Shown here one piece after another: positions 1 through 7,778 of a DNA stretch of 10,043 nucleotides (its first letter is position 1; every line of letters starts with the position of its first letter). A program made the position numbers and the translations under genes. The stretch is taken from assembly GCA_041179245.1 (NCBI GenBank), contig JBEGTT010000042.1, positions 1-10,043 of the forward strand, read 5' to 3'. This DNA comes from JBEGTT01 sp041179245 (GTDB lineage: Bacteria > Pseudomonadota > Gammaproteobacteria > Burkholderiales > Rhodocyclaceae). Below the pieces are notes generated by a model, which saw only the letters and a program-made list of their open reading frames with translations, was not told the DNA's origin and ran no database searches.

Positions 1-2
1 TA

Positions 3-230
3 TCCCAATGGTTTGGTATTTCCACTGAATGGCTGCGCTATGGGATCGGTCAAGAAACAGCCCCTCTGGTAGCAGAGGAGCCTAGACCAAGTTATGACTA
101 CCAACTGATGCGTGATATAGCTGAGCTATCAAGCGGCCACCAGCATGCCGTTCGTGTCATGGTTAAAGCATTACAACAGGTCGAGTTGTCTGGAGGCAGT
201 AGCCAACTAAAAGGCCGCTTGTCCTGCTAG
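3..230 (+). CDS. Partial HTH (XRE/phage repressor-like) regulator, C-terminal 75 residues
   Basis: The frame starting at base 3 is open from the window edge to a TAG at 228-230, so this is the 3' end of a longer gene. The visible protein begins with SQWFGISTEWLRYG, which resembles the end of a Cro/CI-type helix-turn-helix domain (the family often has a 'GVSxEWLxxG' segment closing the fourth or fifth helix). A polar linker follows, then a short helical segment (QLMRDIAELSSGHQHAVRVM) like the small C-terminal helices of short XRE regulators, and a Ser/Gly-rich tail. If correct it is a DNA-binding repressor, but target and ligand cannot be read. The stop codon overlaps the convergent zapE stop by 4 bp. 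The DNA-contacting helices lie outside the window, so the family call rests on about 15 residues. Confidence 0.5.
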   Translation, partial: SQWFGISTEWLRYGIGQETAPLVAEEPRPSYDYQLMRDIAELSSGHQHAVRVMVKALQQVELSGGSSQLKGRLSC

Positions 231-1342
231 ACCTGTAAATGTGGTTGAGCGAGGTATTCCTTCGAGTGCATTTCGGTTAAGCGACTCACCGTGCGGAAAA
301 ATTCACTGGCTTGCGTACCTTGTGTGTACAACTGTTCAGCAGGGCAATCTGCCGTTGCTATCAACTTCACTTTACAGTCGTAGAACACATCAACCAGCCA
401 GGTAAAACGGCGGGCTTCGGAGGCTTGGTGCTGGTTCATTTGCGGAATATGTGACAGCAGCACGGTATGGTAGGCACGGGCGATTTCAAGGTAATCATTT
501 TGTGAACGCGGCCCGCCACACAACGTTTTGAAGTCGAACCAAATCACCCCATTGGCCCGGCGAAGCGTAGCCACATCCCGATCAAGGATATTGATGGAAC
601 CACCACGCTGCCCCTCTTCTCCGGCCACCATACGGAAGTAATCAAGCATTTTGGCTTCAGCCGCCTGGTCTGCTGGGTAGTGATAAATTTCAACCTGTTC
701 CAACGCTCGCAAGCGGTAATCCACCCCCGCTTCAACTTCCAGCACATCCATCTGTTTTTTTAACAAAGCAATGGCCGGGAGGAAGTTTTCGCGCTGCAAT
801 CCGTTTGGATACAGGCGATCAGGCGGGTAATTTGAGGTCATCACCAGCACCACGCCTTGCTCGTACAAACCTTCCAGCAAGCGCTTCAAAATCATCGCAT
901 CGGCAATATCGGAAACGTGAAACTCATCAAAACACAATAAACGGGTTTCTTTGGCAATCCCCAACGCTACTTGCAACATCGGGTCCGCCTCGCCTTGGTG
1001 GTTTTCCAGTTCGCGATGAATTTCCTGCATAAACGCGTGGAAATGAATCCGACGTTTGCGCTCGTAGGGCACTGAGGCATAAAAACAATCCATCAGAAAA
1101 CTTTTGCCTCGCCCAACGCCACCCCAGAAATAGACACCCCGTGGCGGCTGAGGACGAGATAACAAACGGCTAAATCGGCCTTTTCGTTTAACTTTAAACG
1201 TTAGCAACTCTTCATAAAGGCGCTGTAGCCGATTGGCAGCAGCTTGTTGCGCTTCGTCAGCAACATAACCTCGCTCGTCGAGGATTGCTTGATACGCATC
1301 CAACACGCCATGCTGGGGAACATTCAGTTTTTGGTAGGCCAT
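227..1342 (-). CDS. zapE: Cell division / AFG1-like AAA+ ATPase ZapE
   Basis: The 371-residue protein has the length usual for ZapE/AFG1 ATPases. It has a Walker A motif GGVGRGKS at residues 74-81 (the family's GGVGRGK signature), a Walker B LLCFDEF at 135-141 followed by HVSDIADAM, a sensor-1-like MTSN at 168-171, and QRENFLP at about 183-189 carrying a likely arginine finger. In E. coli ZapE is a peripheral inner-membrane ATPase that associates with the Z-ring and is needed for division under heat or low oxygen; mitochondrial homologues act in protein quality control. The start is the only ATG matching the family N-terminus, and no clear Shine-Dalgarno sequence precedes it. It lies 28 nt after the hydrolase stop on the same strand, so it is probably the last gene of a trmJ-hydrolase-zapE operon. 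Confidence 0.93.
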   Translation of the reverse strand: MAYQKLNVPQHGVLDAYQAILDERGYVADEAQQAAANRLQRLYEELLTFKVKRKGRFSRLLSRPQPPRGVYFWGGVGRGKSFLMDCFYASVPYERKRRIHFHAFMQEIHRELENHQGEADPMLQVALGIAKETRLLCFDEFHVSDIADAMILKRLLEGLYEQGVVLVMTSNYPPDRLYPNGLQRENFLPAIALLKKQMDVLEVEAGVDYRLRALEQVEIYHYPADQAAEAKMLDYFRMVAGEEGQRGGSINILDRDVATLRRANGVIWFDFKTLCGGPRSQNDYLEIARAYHTVLLSHIPQMNQHQASEARRFTWLVDVFYDCKVKLIATADCPAEQLYTQGTQASEFFRTVSRLTEMHSKEYLAQPHLQV

Positions 1343-1370
1343 TTGTGGTTTTATTTAATGGGTTGTTTGC

Positions 1371-2372
1371 TTATTTCGACAATAAAAACTCAATCACCGG
1401 CGCTCGTTGCGCCTCATCAGTAAACATCGGCGCATGACCCACGCCAAGCATTTCCAGCAGGGTCACTTTGTGTTGCTCTCCGGGGCCTCGACGCCCCATC
1501 TCCCGCCAGACTGTCTCTGACAGCAAATCCGACTCAGCGCCACGAATAACCAGTAAAGGCATGTCCAGTTTTTCATACAAAGGCCAAAGATTCACATCTT
1601 GCAGCAGATATTCCGCCTTGAAGGGATCGCCAATACCGGGGTCAAAACCAAAACGCCACGAACCTTCGTCAGTTTGAACAAAAGAATATCTGGCCATGTG
1701 CAGCCATTGAGCATCCGTCAGCGGGCCAAAGGGTTTACCAACCTGGCGCAAATATTTTTCTGCTTCTTCCAAACTTGCCCAACTTCCCTTGTCTGAAACA
1801 TAACTCGCAATACGCTTTAGTGCCTCTTTGGAGATTAAGGGGCCAACATCGTTCAGTACCATCTTGCGAATCGGATTATTGGGTAAACCACCCAAGGTCA
1901 TTCCGATCAGCCCGCCCATTGAGGTTCCGACCCAATCGACCTCTTTCACGCCGAGACGGGCCAGCAAGGTGACCATATCGGCGACATATTGTTGGAACCC
2001 ATAAGCGGCTTTATCCGGCAACCAGTCGCTCTGCCCTCGCCCAACCACATCCGGGCAAATCACCCGATAAAAAGGGGCCAAGGACTGAGCCAGTTCGTCA
2101 AAATCCCGGCCATTACGGGTTAAGCCATGCACACAGACCAATACTTCTGGATTCTTGGGGTCCCCCCACTCGGTGTAAGCCACCTTGTGCAGACCCTTAG
2201 CATTTAGGCAGCGAACAAAACCTTGTCGATAACCACCGGGCTGCATCGTAGGATCACCGGCATGCCACCAACTACGAAGATGACGAAAATGACGAATTGG
2301 GCCAATGTCACCAATGGATTTGCCCAACCTGGCGACGAATCCAGCGACGAATGTGGCAATTTTCTTAAACAT
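1371..2372 (-). CDS. Alpha/beta hydrolase fold protein, substrate unknown
   Basis: With the preferred ATG at 2372 the protein has 333 residues. Family features are an oxyanion-hole motif VHGLTRNGRDFD (His about 82), the nucleophile elbow GTSMGG with Ser at about 151, a likely catalytic Asp in RGAESDLLS (about 282) and the catalytic His in GVGHAPMF (about 313), so the triad appears complete. The first 50 or so residues (MFKKIATFVAGFVARLGKS and following) precede the core fold and look basic and amphipathic, without a clear signal peptide. An in-frame ATG at 2447 would add 25 residues but lies deep in trmJ; the 2372 start gives an 8-nt overlap with the trmJ 3' end (ATGTTTAA), typical of translational coupling. 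Esterase, lipase, C-C hydrolase or PHA-related activities are all possible. The fold is secure; the substrate is not. Confidence 0.87.
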   Translation of the reverse strand: MFKKIATFVAGFVARLGKSIGDIGPIRHFRHLRSWWHAGDPTMQPGGYRQGFVRCLNAKGLHKVAYTEWGDPKNPEVLVCVHGLTRNGRDFDELAQSLAPFYRVICPDVVGRGQSDWLPDKAAYGFQQYVADMVTLLARLGVKEVDWVGTSMGGLIGMTLGGLPNNPIRKMVLNDVGPLISKEALKRIASYVSDKGSWASLEEAEKYLRQVGKPFGPLTDAQWLHMARYSFVQTDEGSWRFGFDPGIGDPFKAEYLLQDVNLWPLYEKLDMPLLVIRGAESDLLSETVWREMGRRGPGEQHKVTLLEMLGVGHAPMFTDEAQRAPVIEFLLSK

Positions 2373-3141
2373 TATTTTTACTTTCGTAGCGATGGCCAGT
2401 GGGGTGCTCTGTGGCGGACAAAATACCCCGCAGGATATTGACCTCATCTTTGTCTAGCCCGGCGCGTCCAAACAAACGACGTAGCTTTGGCATGAGGCGG
2501 CGGGGGCGTTGAGGGTCAAGAAACCCTGTATTGACCATCACTTTCTCCAGATGTCCATAAAGCCCTTCGATGGCATCATGCGTTGCCGGCTCCACTTCGG
2601 TGGGGGTTGCAACCGTGGTAACCGTAGGCATTCCATCAAAAGCAGCAATTCGTAACTCATAGGCCAGCACTTGAACTGCCGAACCTAAGTTCAAAGAAGA
2701 AAAATCAGGATTAGTCGGAATGGTTACCGAGGCCTGGCATCGGAGAATTTCTTCATTGGTCAGGCCACTGGTTTCGTTACCAAAGACCAAGGCCACCGGG
2801 GAACGATTTTGCTGAACCGCTTGTAACAATTGGCTAACCGCTTGGCGCGGTTGCATAGGCAACGGCCCTAAATCGCGGACTCTGGCTGATAAAGCGTAAG
2901 CGAGCTGAGTGCCGCTCAGTGCTTCATCCAATGACTCACAAACCTGCGCTGCTGCTAGCAGGTCAACAGCCCCTGTGGCTCTGGTATCGGCCTCTGGGTC
3001 AGGAAACTGACGTGGCTGAACCAGTCGCAAATCGTGTAAGCCCATCACTTTCATGGCTCTTGCAACCGCCCCAATATTGCCAGGGTGGCTAGGTCGACAA
3101 AGAACAATTCTTACAGAAGAGAGCAATTCCCTTGGGTTCAT
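2365..3141 (-). CDS. trmJ: tRNA (cytidine/uridine-2'-O-)-methyltransferase TrmJ
   Basis: The 258-residue protein is a SPOUT-class (trefoil-knot) RNA methyltransferase. It shows all three SpoU-type motifs: RPSHPGNIGAVARAMKVMG at 16-34, ALVFGNETSGLTNEEI at 117-132 and FSSLNLGSAVQVLAYELR at 147-164, the last two forming the S-adenosylmethionine-binding knot. TrmJ methylates the 2'-OH of nucleotide 32 in the anticodon loop of several tRNAs. The C-terminal part (about 185-250, helical, rich in Arg/Lys) matches the TrmJ extension that separates it from TrmL. An AAGAAGG sequence lies 12 nt before the ATG, a slightly long but plausible ribosome site. It is the first gene of the minus-strand group, overlaps the hydrolase start by 8 nt, and is divergent from suhB across 94 bp. 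Confidence 0.94.
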   Translation of the reverse strand: MNPRELLSSVRIVLCRPSHPGNIGAVARAMKVMGLHDLRLVQPRQFPDPEADTRATGAVDLLAAAQVCESLDEALSGTQLAYALSARVRDLGPLPMQPRQAVSQLLQAVQQNRSPVALVFGNETSGLTNEEILRCQASVTIPTNPDFSSLNLGSAVQVLAYELRIAAFDGMPTVTTVATPTEVEPATHDAIEGLYGHLEKVMVNTGFLDPQRPRRLMPKLRRLFGRAGLDKDEVNILRGILSATEHPTGHRYESKNNV

Positions 3142-3235
3142 ATTAAAATCCGGCCTTCTTTTAATCCGTGCTTTGATTTTTACTGTTGGAGCACCCGGTA
3201 TTTTGTTTCATGCCGGTCACGATCTTTCCCAATTT
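3142..3235. promoter_or_regulatory. Divergent trmJ/suhB intergenic region
   Basis: These 94 bp separate the start codons of trmJ (minus) and suhB (plus) and must hold the upstream signals of both unless transcription starts inside the genes. The trmJ ribosome site (AAGAAGG on the minus strand, 3154-3160) is visible. On the plus strand TTGATT at 3173-3178 and TATTTT at 3199-3204 resemble -35 and -10 boxes, but their 20-bp spacing is too long to trust. No hairpin or repeated operator stands out. Confidence 0.35.
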
Positions 3236-4057
3236 ATGCATCCCGCCATCAATATTGCCATTAAGGCTGCGCGCCGCGCCGCTAATATCATTAACCGTGC
3301 TTCCAATGACTTGGATTTACTCAAGGTTCACAGCAAGGGCACCAACGATTTTGTGACCGAAGTCGATAAGGCTGCAGAAGCCATCATCATCCAAACTTTA
3401 ACGGAAGCCTACCCTGCTTACGGCATTTTAGCAGAGGAGTCCGGACAGATCTCTGGCACAAGCACAGGCGGGAACGCTGAAGAGTATCAGTGGATTGTCG
3501 ATCCACTGGACGGCACAACCAACTTTATTCATGGATTTCCCCAATACGCGATCTCGATTGCACTAGCCAAAGGCAATGTAGTTGAGCAGGCTGTCGTGTT
3601 TGACCCTACCCGCAATGAACTATTTACCGCCAGCAAAGGCGCTGGTGCTTTCCTAAACGACCGTCGCATCCGTGTATCAAAACGCATCCGATTGTCAGAC
3701 GCTCTAGTGGGTACGGGTTTTCCCTACCGCGTCTTCGATCATGTGGACAGCTACATGAGTATCTTCAAGGAACTCAGCCAGAAATGTGCCGGTTTGCGCC
3801 GTCCTGGTGCTGCTTCGCTAGATTTAGCGTATGTCGCGGCAGGTCGCTTGGATGCTTTCTGGGAATTTGGTCTAGCTCCTTGGGATATGGCAGCAGGTGC
3901 ATTACTCATTAGCGAAGCCGGTGGGTTAATTACCGACTTGAATGGAGCCTCTAGCTACCTAGATACAGGCAACGTAGTTGCCGGTACGCCGAAAGTATTT
4001 CTTCCTTTATTGCAGCTAGTTCAAAGTCACCGTAGCGAACAACTGATGCGAGGGTAA
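3236..4057 (+). CDS. suhB: Inositol-1-monophosphatase family protein SuhB
   Basis: The reading frame is open from 3053, but ATG 3236 is preferred because the protein then starts MHPAINIAIKAARRA, the usual SuhB N-terminus, and because the longer form would run back into trmJ. The 273 residues carry the IMPase metal-site motifs: LAEESG with metal-ligand Glu at about 67-68, DPLDGTTN at 89-96 and WDMAAGALLISEAGG at 216-230. The family hydrolyses inositol monophosphates using Mg2+ and lithium-sensitive chemistry. E. coli SuhB also binds NusA/RNA polymerase as part of the rRNA antitermination complex, which may be its main role here too, though that is carried over from E. coli. No Shine-Dalgarno sequence is evident before the ATG. 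The gene converges on the Kef-type antiporter with 17 nt between stops. Confidence 0.93.
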   Translation: MHPAINIAIKAARRAANIINRASNDLDLLKVHSKGTNDFVTEVDKAAEAIIIQTLTEAYPAYGILAEESGQISGTSTGGNAEEYQWIVDPLDGTTNFIHGFPQYAISIALAKGNVVEQAVVFDPTRNELFTASKGAGAFLNDRRIRVSKRIRLSDALVGTGFPYRVFDHVDSYMSIFKELSQKCAGLRRPGAASLDLAYVAAGRLDAFWEFGLAPWDMAAGALLISEAGGLITDLNGASSYLDTGNVVAGTPKVFLPLLQLVQSHRSEQLMRG

Positions 4058-4058
4058 T

Positions 4059-4073
4059 CCCGAATCTCTCGGG
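4059..4073. terminator. Weak hairpin between convergent suhB and antiporter genes
   Basis: CCCGA (4059-4063) and TCGGG (4069-4073) form a 5-bp stem with a 5-nt loop, sitting exactly in the 17-nt gap between the two convergent stop codons. On the plus strand it is followed by TTTATCC, only a short U tract; on the minus strand there is no U tract. It may help end suhB transcription but is weak. Confidence 0.3.
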
Positions 4074-4074
4074 T

Positions 4075-6027
4075 TTATCCTCGAATCAGCAGTTCCTCGG
4101 CGGTCATCAAATCAGCAGGGATACCCAGTAACACCACAACATCACCGACCATCAGGCGGGTTTCCGGAGCAGGTTCAATCGCCCGGATTCCACGCCGGCG
4201 GATGGCGTTAACCTCGCAGTTCAGTTCAGACAGATCCAGTTCGGCGAGTGTTTTGCCCACACAATCAGCATCGTCAACCAATCGGATTGAATGAAGTCGC
4301 GGTTGAAGTGTTTCATCTTCTTCACGATCAGACTGACCACGGAAAAATCCTCGAAGAGTTTGGTAGCGTTGCGCCCGAATTTCGCGAATCCGGCGTAATA
4401 CTCTGCCCACCGGCACGCCAAGTAGAATCAAGGCGTGCGACGCCAACATCATGCTCGCTTCTAAATATTCAGGAACTACCTCTGTCGCACCGGCCTTCTT
4501 TAGGCGATCCATGTCCCGGTCATCTGGTGTTCGTACCACCACCGGTAAATCTGGGCGCAATTCCTGAACATGGTGGAGAATTTTTTCCGCAGCATGGCGA
4601 TCCGATACGGCCACAATCAGCACACTGGCGCGCTCAATGCCTGCCGCCAGCAAAGCTTCTTGTCGAGTAGCGTCACCAAAAACCACACTTTCACCCGCTG
4701 CTGCGGCTTCCCGAACCCGGTCTGGATCCATATCCAGCGCAACATGGGAAACCCCTTCATGCTCCAGCATCCGCTGTAAATACTGACCACTTCGACCAAA
4801 GCCACACACGATTGCGTGACCTTCGTGCCCCATCGTTTGAGCTGCGATACTGGTCAGTTGCATCGACTTCAGCAACCATTCACTGGCCACAAAACGCATC
4901 ACAATTTTTTCGCTGTACTGCACCACTAACGGCGCTAGGAACATGGAAAGTACCAGCGCCGTCAGAATGGATTGCTCTAGGCGCATGGGCATGTGACCAA
5001 TTTGCCCTAGCAACACAAAACCAAACTCACCACCGGCACACAACCACAGCCCCGAGCGAATGGCATTACCCGGAGTTGAACCCAGTAATTTAGATAATCC
5101 GCCAACCACCACCGCCTTAATCACCAACAGGCCGAATACGATACCCAGCACCAGCACCCAATTTTGAACCAAATCAGGGACATCAAGTTTCATCCCAATA
5201 GTGACAAAAAACAGTCCCATCAAAACGTCCCTGAAAGGTTTGATGTCTTCCTCCACTTGCAAGCGATATTCTGTTTCCGAGATAAGCATTCCAGCTAAAA
5301 AAGCGCCTAGCGCCAAAGAAAGACCCGCTAATTCAGTTAAATAGGCTAGGCCCAAGGTAATCAGAAGCACATTGAGTACAAAAATTTCGGATGACCTAGC
5401 TTTTGCAACAGTGTGAAACCAGCGCCGCATAATGCGTTGACCCAGATAGAGAATCAGCACCAGTGCCACCGCCGCTTTGCTGCCGGCGATGAGCAGTTCA
5501 ATAGCCATTTCCTTCGGCGACCGCGCCAATGAAGGAATGATGATTAGCAAAGGCACAACCGCTAAGTCCTGAAACAGCAGAACGCCCATCACCTCTCGCC
5601 CGTGCGGCAATTCCAATGCGCCCTTTTCCGAGAGCATCTTGGACAAAACTGCGGTTGAGGACATGGCTAATACTCCTCCCAAAGCTAGCCCTAATTGCCA
5701 CGTTAACCCGCCCAACATTCCAAGGCCTGTGACGACCATCAGCGTAACAAGCACTTGTAGCAAGCCTAAGCCAAAAACAGTTCGACGCATCGCGTGCAAT
5801 TTGGCGAGCGAAAATTCTAGGCCAATCGAGAACATCAGGAAAACCACACCGAACTCAGCCAGATGCTCTGCTTTTTGTTCGTCCTGAATGTAATCCAGCG
5901 CATTGGGGCCAACCACGGTTCCTACCAGCAGATATCCCAGCACTGGCGGCAAATTAGCGCGACGGCAAAGCACGATCACCACAACCGAAGCGCCTAATAG
6001 CAGGAGAACCAACTGGAGAATATTCAT
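4075..6027 (-). CDS. CPA2 family (Kef-type) monovalent cation:proton antiporter
   Basis: The 650 residues form three parts. Residues 1 to about 385 are a Na+/H+-exchanger-type membrane domain with many hydrophobic segments and CPA2 signatures: LMFSIGLEFSLAKL at 64-77, SSTAVLS at 123-129 and LLFQDLAVVPLL at 150-161, where Asp154 is the likely ion/proton-coupling residue. Residues about 403-520 are an RCK_N (TrkA-N) Rossmann domain with AIVCGFGRSGQ and an acidic residue at the end of the second strand (DMDPD). Residues about 578-645 resemble a TrkA-C/RCK_C domain. It probably exports K+ or Na+ in exchange for H+, gated by nucleotide or ligand binding. E. coli KefB/KefC lack the TrkA-C part and use KefG/KefF subunits, not seen here, so glutathione gating should not be assumed. 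It is divergent from kdsD, a familiar betaproteobacterial arrangement. Confidence 0.92.
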   Translation of the reverse strand: MNILQLVLLLLGASVVVIVLCRRANLPPVLGYLLVGTVVGPNALDYIQDEQKAEHLAEFGVVFLMFSIGLEFSLAKLHAMRRTVFGLGLLQVLVTLMVVTGLGMLGGLTWQLGLALGGVLAMSSTAVLSKMLSEKGALELPHGREVMGVLLFQDLAVVPLLIIIPSLARSPKEMAIELLIAGSKAAVALVLILYLGQRIMRRWFHTVAKARSSEIFVLNVLLITLGLAYLTELAGLSLALGAFLAGMLISETEYRLQVEEDIKPFRDVLMGLFFVTIGMKLDVPDLVQNWVLVLGIVFGLLVIKAVVVGGLSKLLGSTPGNAIRSGLWLCAGGEFGFVLLGQIGHMPMRLEQSILTALVLSMFLAPLVVQYSEKIVMRFVASEWLLKSMQLTSIAAQTMGHEGHAIVCGFGRSGQYLQRMLEHEGVSHVALDMDPDRVREAAAAGESVVFGDATRQEALLAAGIERASVLIVAVSDRHAAEKILHHVQELRPDLPVVVRTPDDRDMDRLKKAGATEVVPEYLEASMMLASHALILLGVPVGRVLRRIREIRAQRYQTLRGFFRGQSDREEDETLQPRLHSIRLVDDADCVGKTLAELDLSELNCEVNAIRRRGIRAIEPAPETRLMVGDVVVLLGIPADLMTAEELLIRG

Positions 6028-6138
6028 GTGGCAATCATTGAAAACACAGTGTTAGATAAAGTGAAATGCAAGGAAAAATACAAGATAAACGTTAAGGCTA
6101 ACCCGCTAAGTTGTGGCCGCAGGACCAACAAGCTCGGA

Positions 6139-6147
6139 TGGTATACT
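6139..6147 (+). promoter_or_regulatory. Extended -10 promoter for the kdsD-kdsC-lptC-lptA operon
   Basis: TGGTATACT is an extended -10 element (TG at 6139-6140, TATACT at 6142-6147). No good -35 hexamer sits 16-18 bp upstream, as is common when the TGn extension is present. Transcription would start near 6154, leaving a leader of about 20 nt before the kdsD ATG at 6175. The rest of the 147-bp gap to the antiporter start (6028-6174) should hold the opposite promoter, but I see no convincing hexamer pair for it. Confidence 0.6.
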
Positions 6148-6174
6148 GGGCGCAATCATAAACGTAGCGTTCGT

Positions 6175-7191
6175 ATGAACCCAAACAAATCTGCCCATTC
6201 AGGTCACACAGCAAGCTATGCAGGCTCCCGTGCCGTTGCCCTAGCCCAGCAAACGCTTCAAATTGAAGCGGATGCGCTGCTGTCCTTGGTTCCCCGTTTA
6301 GGCGATTCGTTCCCGAAGGCAGTAGAACTCATTCTCCAAAGCAAGGGGCGACTGATGGTGAGTGGGATGGGGAAATCGGGCCATATTGCGCGAAAAATTG
6401 CCGCCACCATGTCCAGCACGGGAACGCCGGCCTATTTTGTGCATCCAGGTGAAGCGAGTCACGGTGATTTAGGAATGGTGACTCGGGATGATGTATTTCT
6501 AGCTCTTTCCAATTCAGGCGAGTCAGAGGAACTTCTACAAATCCTTCCGCAATTAAAACGGCACGGAACACGGGTGATCGCAATGACGGGAAATCCCGCT
6601 TCTACGCTGGCAAAAGAGGCTGATGTACATATTGACGCAGCCGTCAGTCAGGAAGCTTGCCCGCTCAACCTTGCACCGACAGCCAGCACAACCGCAGCAT
6701 TAGCCCTCGGTGATGCCTTGGCCGTTGCCTTGCTTGATGCCAGAGGCTTTGGACCGGACGATTTTGCTCGTTCGCACCCTGGCGGCAGCTTGGGAAGGCG
6801 CCTATTAACGCATGTTCGAGATGTGATGCGCCCAGCCGAAAATATTCCAACCGTTACCGCTGAAACGCCTATGGCTGAGGCTGTTGTGGCGATGTCCAAA
6901 GGCGGTTTAGGGCTAGTGGTGGTGGTATCAGCGGATCAAAAAATCACTGGCCTGTTCACCGATGGAGATTTGCGGCGTTCATTTGAACAGGGTGTTGACC
7001 TTCGCCAAGCCTGTGTCGGCCAAACCCGCCATAGTCAGCATCCCATCACCATTCAGCCAGACCGGCTTGCCGTGGAGGCTGTTGAGCTAATGGAAAAGCA
7101 TCGGATCAATCAAATGTTGGTTGTTGGCCCTGACGGCACCTTACTTGGTGCCCTCAATATGCACGACCTGTTCAAGGCTCGGGTAATTTAG
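6175..7191 (+). CDS. kdsD: D-arabinose-5-phosphate isomerase (KdsD/KpsF family)
   Basis: The enzyme interconverts ribulose 5-phosphate and arabinose 5-phosphate, the first committed step toward Kdo for LPS. From ATG 6175 the protein has 338 residues, close to the usual 320-330. The sugar isomerase (SIS) domain covers about 45-190 with GMGKSGHIA (64-72), HPGEASHGDLG (90-100), SNSGES (112-117) and CPLNLAPTAST (162-172); HPGGSLGRRL (201-210) links to a CBS pair at about 215-338. The frame is open upstream to a GTG at 6028, but the extra 49 residues lack family features and contain the promoter, so the shorter start is chosen. No clear Shine-Dalgarno sequence precedes it. It is the first gene of the Kdo/Lpt operon, with kdsC 32 nt downstream. 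Confidence 0.95.
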   Translation: MNPNKSAHSGHTASYAGSRAVALAQQTLQIEADALLSLVPRLGDSFPKAVELILQSKGRLMVSGMGKSGHIARKIAATMSSTGTPAYFVHPGEASHGDLGMVTRDDVFLALSNSGESEELLQILPQLKRHGTRVIAMTGNPASTLAKEADVHIDAAVSQEACPLNLAPTASTTAALALGDALAVALLDARGFGPDDFARSHPGGSLGRRLLTHVRDVMRPAENIPTVTAETPMAEAVVAMSKGGLGLVVVVSADQKITGLFTDGDLRRSFEQGVDLRQACVGQTRHSQHPITIQPDRLAVEAVELMEKHRINQMLVVGPDGTLLGALNMHDLFKARVI

Positions 7192-7223
7192 TTTTACCCT
7201 GATTACCAAGGAATACATACCCC

Positions 7224-7778
7224 ATGGATGCACAACAACGCGCCAGCAAAATTCGCCTCATCGCTTTTGATGTTGATGGTGTCATGACGGACGGTTCGCT
7301 ACATTTCACGGATGATGGACGAGAGTTAAAAACCTTCAACACCCTCGATGGACACGGCCTGAAGGCGCTGATGGACGTAGGTGTTCATGTGGCTATCATC
7401 ACCGGACGAAAATCAGGATGTGTGGTTGCCAGAGCGGCCAATCTTGGCATTCATGAGTTTCATCAAGGTGTTGAAAACAAGCTCGACGTGCTGAATAAAA
7501 TTCGCCTCCAGCATGGATTAAGCTGGGAGGCCTGTGCCTTTATGGGGGACGATCTGATCGACCTCCCCTGCATGCTTAGCTGTGGATTCTCCTGTGCTCC
7601 AAGCAATGCCTACACATTGATTAAGTCAAAGGCTAACTGGATCGCCCCAAAAATTGGTGGACAAGGTGCTGTTCGAGAAGCCTGTGATTTCATCCTTTCT
7701 GCACAGGGTTTACTCGACAAAAGTCTAGCCCGCTATTTGGTACCCCATCCCGATAGCGGTACCGCGAGTGTGCTGTGA
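7224..7778 (+). CDS. kdsC: 3-deoxy-D-manno-octulosonate 8-phosphate phosphatase KdsC
   Basis: KdsC removes phosphate from Kdo-8-phosphate to give Kdo, a cytoplasmic step before activation by KdsB. The 184-residue length fits this cap-less HAD phosphatase, which works as a tetramer. Motif I is AFDVDGVMTDG with nucleophile Asp16 and general acid Asp18, motif II ends ITGRKSG (59-65), Lys86 in the ENK segment is the likely motif III lysine, and motif IV is FMGDDLIDLPCM (107-117). The HQGVENK segment resembles the family's YQG-x-x-K region. An AAGGA ribosome site (7208-7212) lies 11 nt before the ATG, one of the clearer ones in the window. Its TGA overlaps the lptC GTG start by 4 nt, so the two are probably translationally coupled. 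Confidence 0.95.
   Translation: MDAQQRASKIRLIAFDVDGVMTDGSLHFTDDGRELKTFNTLDGHGLKALMDVGVHVAIITGRKSGCVVARAANLGIHEFHQGVENKLDVLNKIRLQHGLSWEACAFMGDDLIDLPCMLSCGFSCAPSNAYTLIKSKANWIAPKIGGQGAVREACDFILSAQGLLDKSLARYLVPHPDSGTASVL

Noticed and set aside
2373..2447. A longer hydrolase start at ATG 2447
   Set aside because: It adds 25 residues read out of frame through the trmJ 3' end, with no good ribosome site; the 8-nt overlap start at 2372 is more usual.
3053..3235. A 61-residue N-terminal extension of suhB overlapping trmJ
   Set aside because: The family N-terminus MHPAINIAIKAARRA begins exactly at ATG 3236, and the extension is antisense to the conserved trmJ N-terminus.
6028..6174. A 49-residue N-terminal extension of kdsD starting at GTG 6028, abutting the antiporter ATG
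   Set aside because: The extra residues show no SIS-family similarity, the extended -10 promoter TGGTATACT lies inside the stretch, and ATG 6175 gives the usual protein length.
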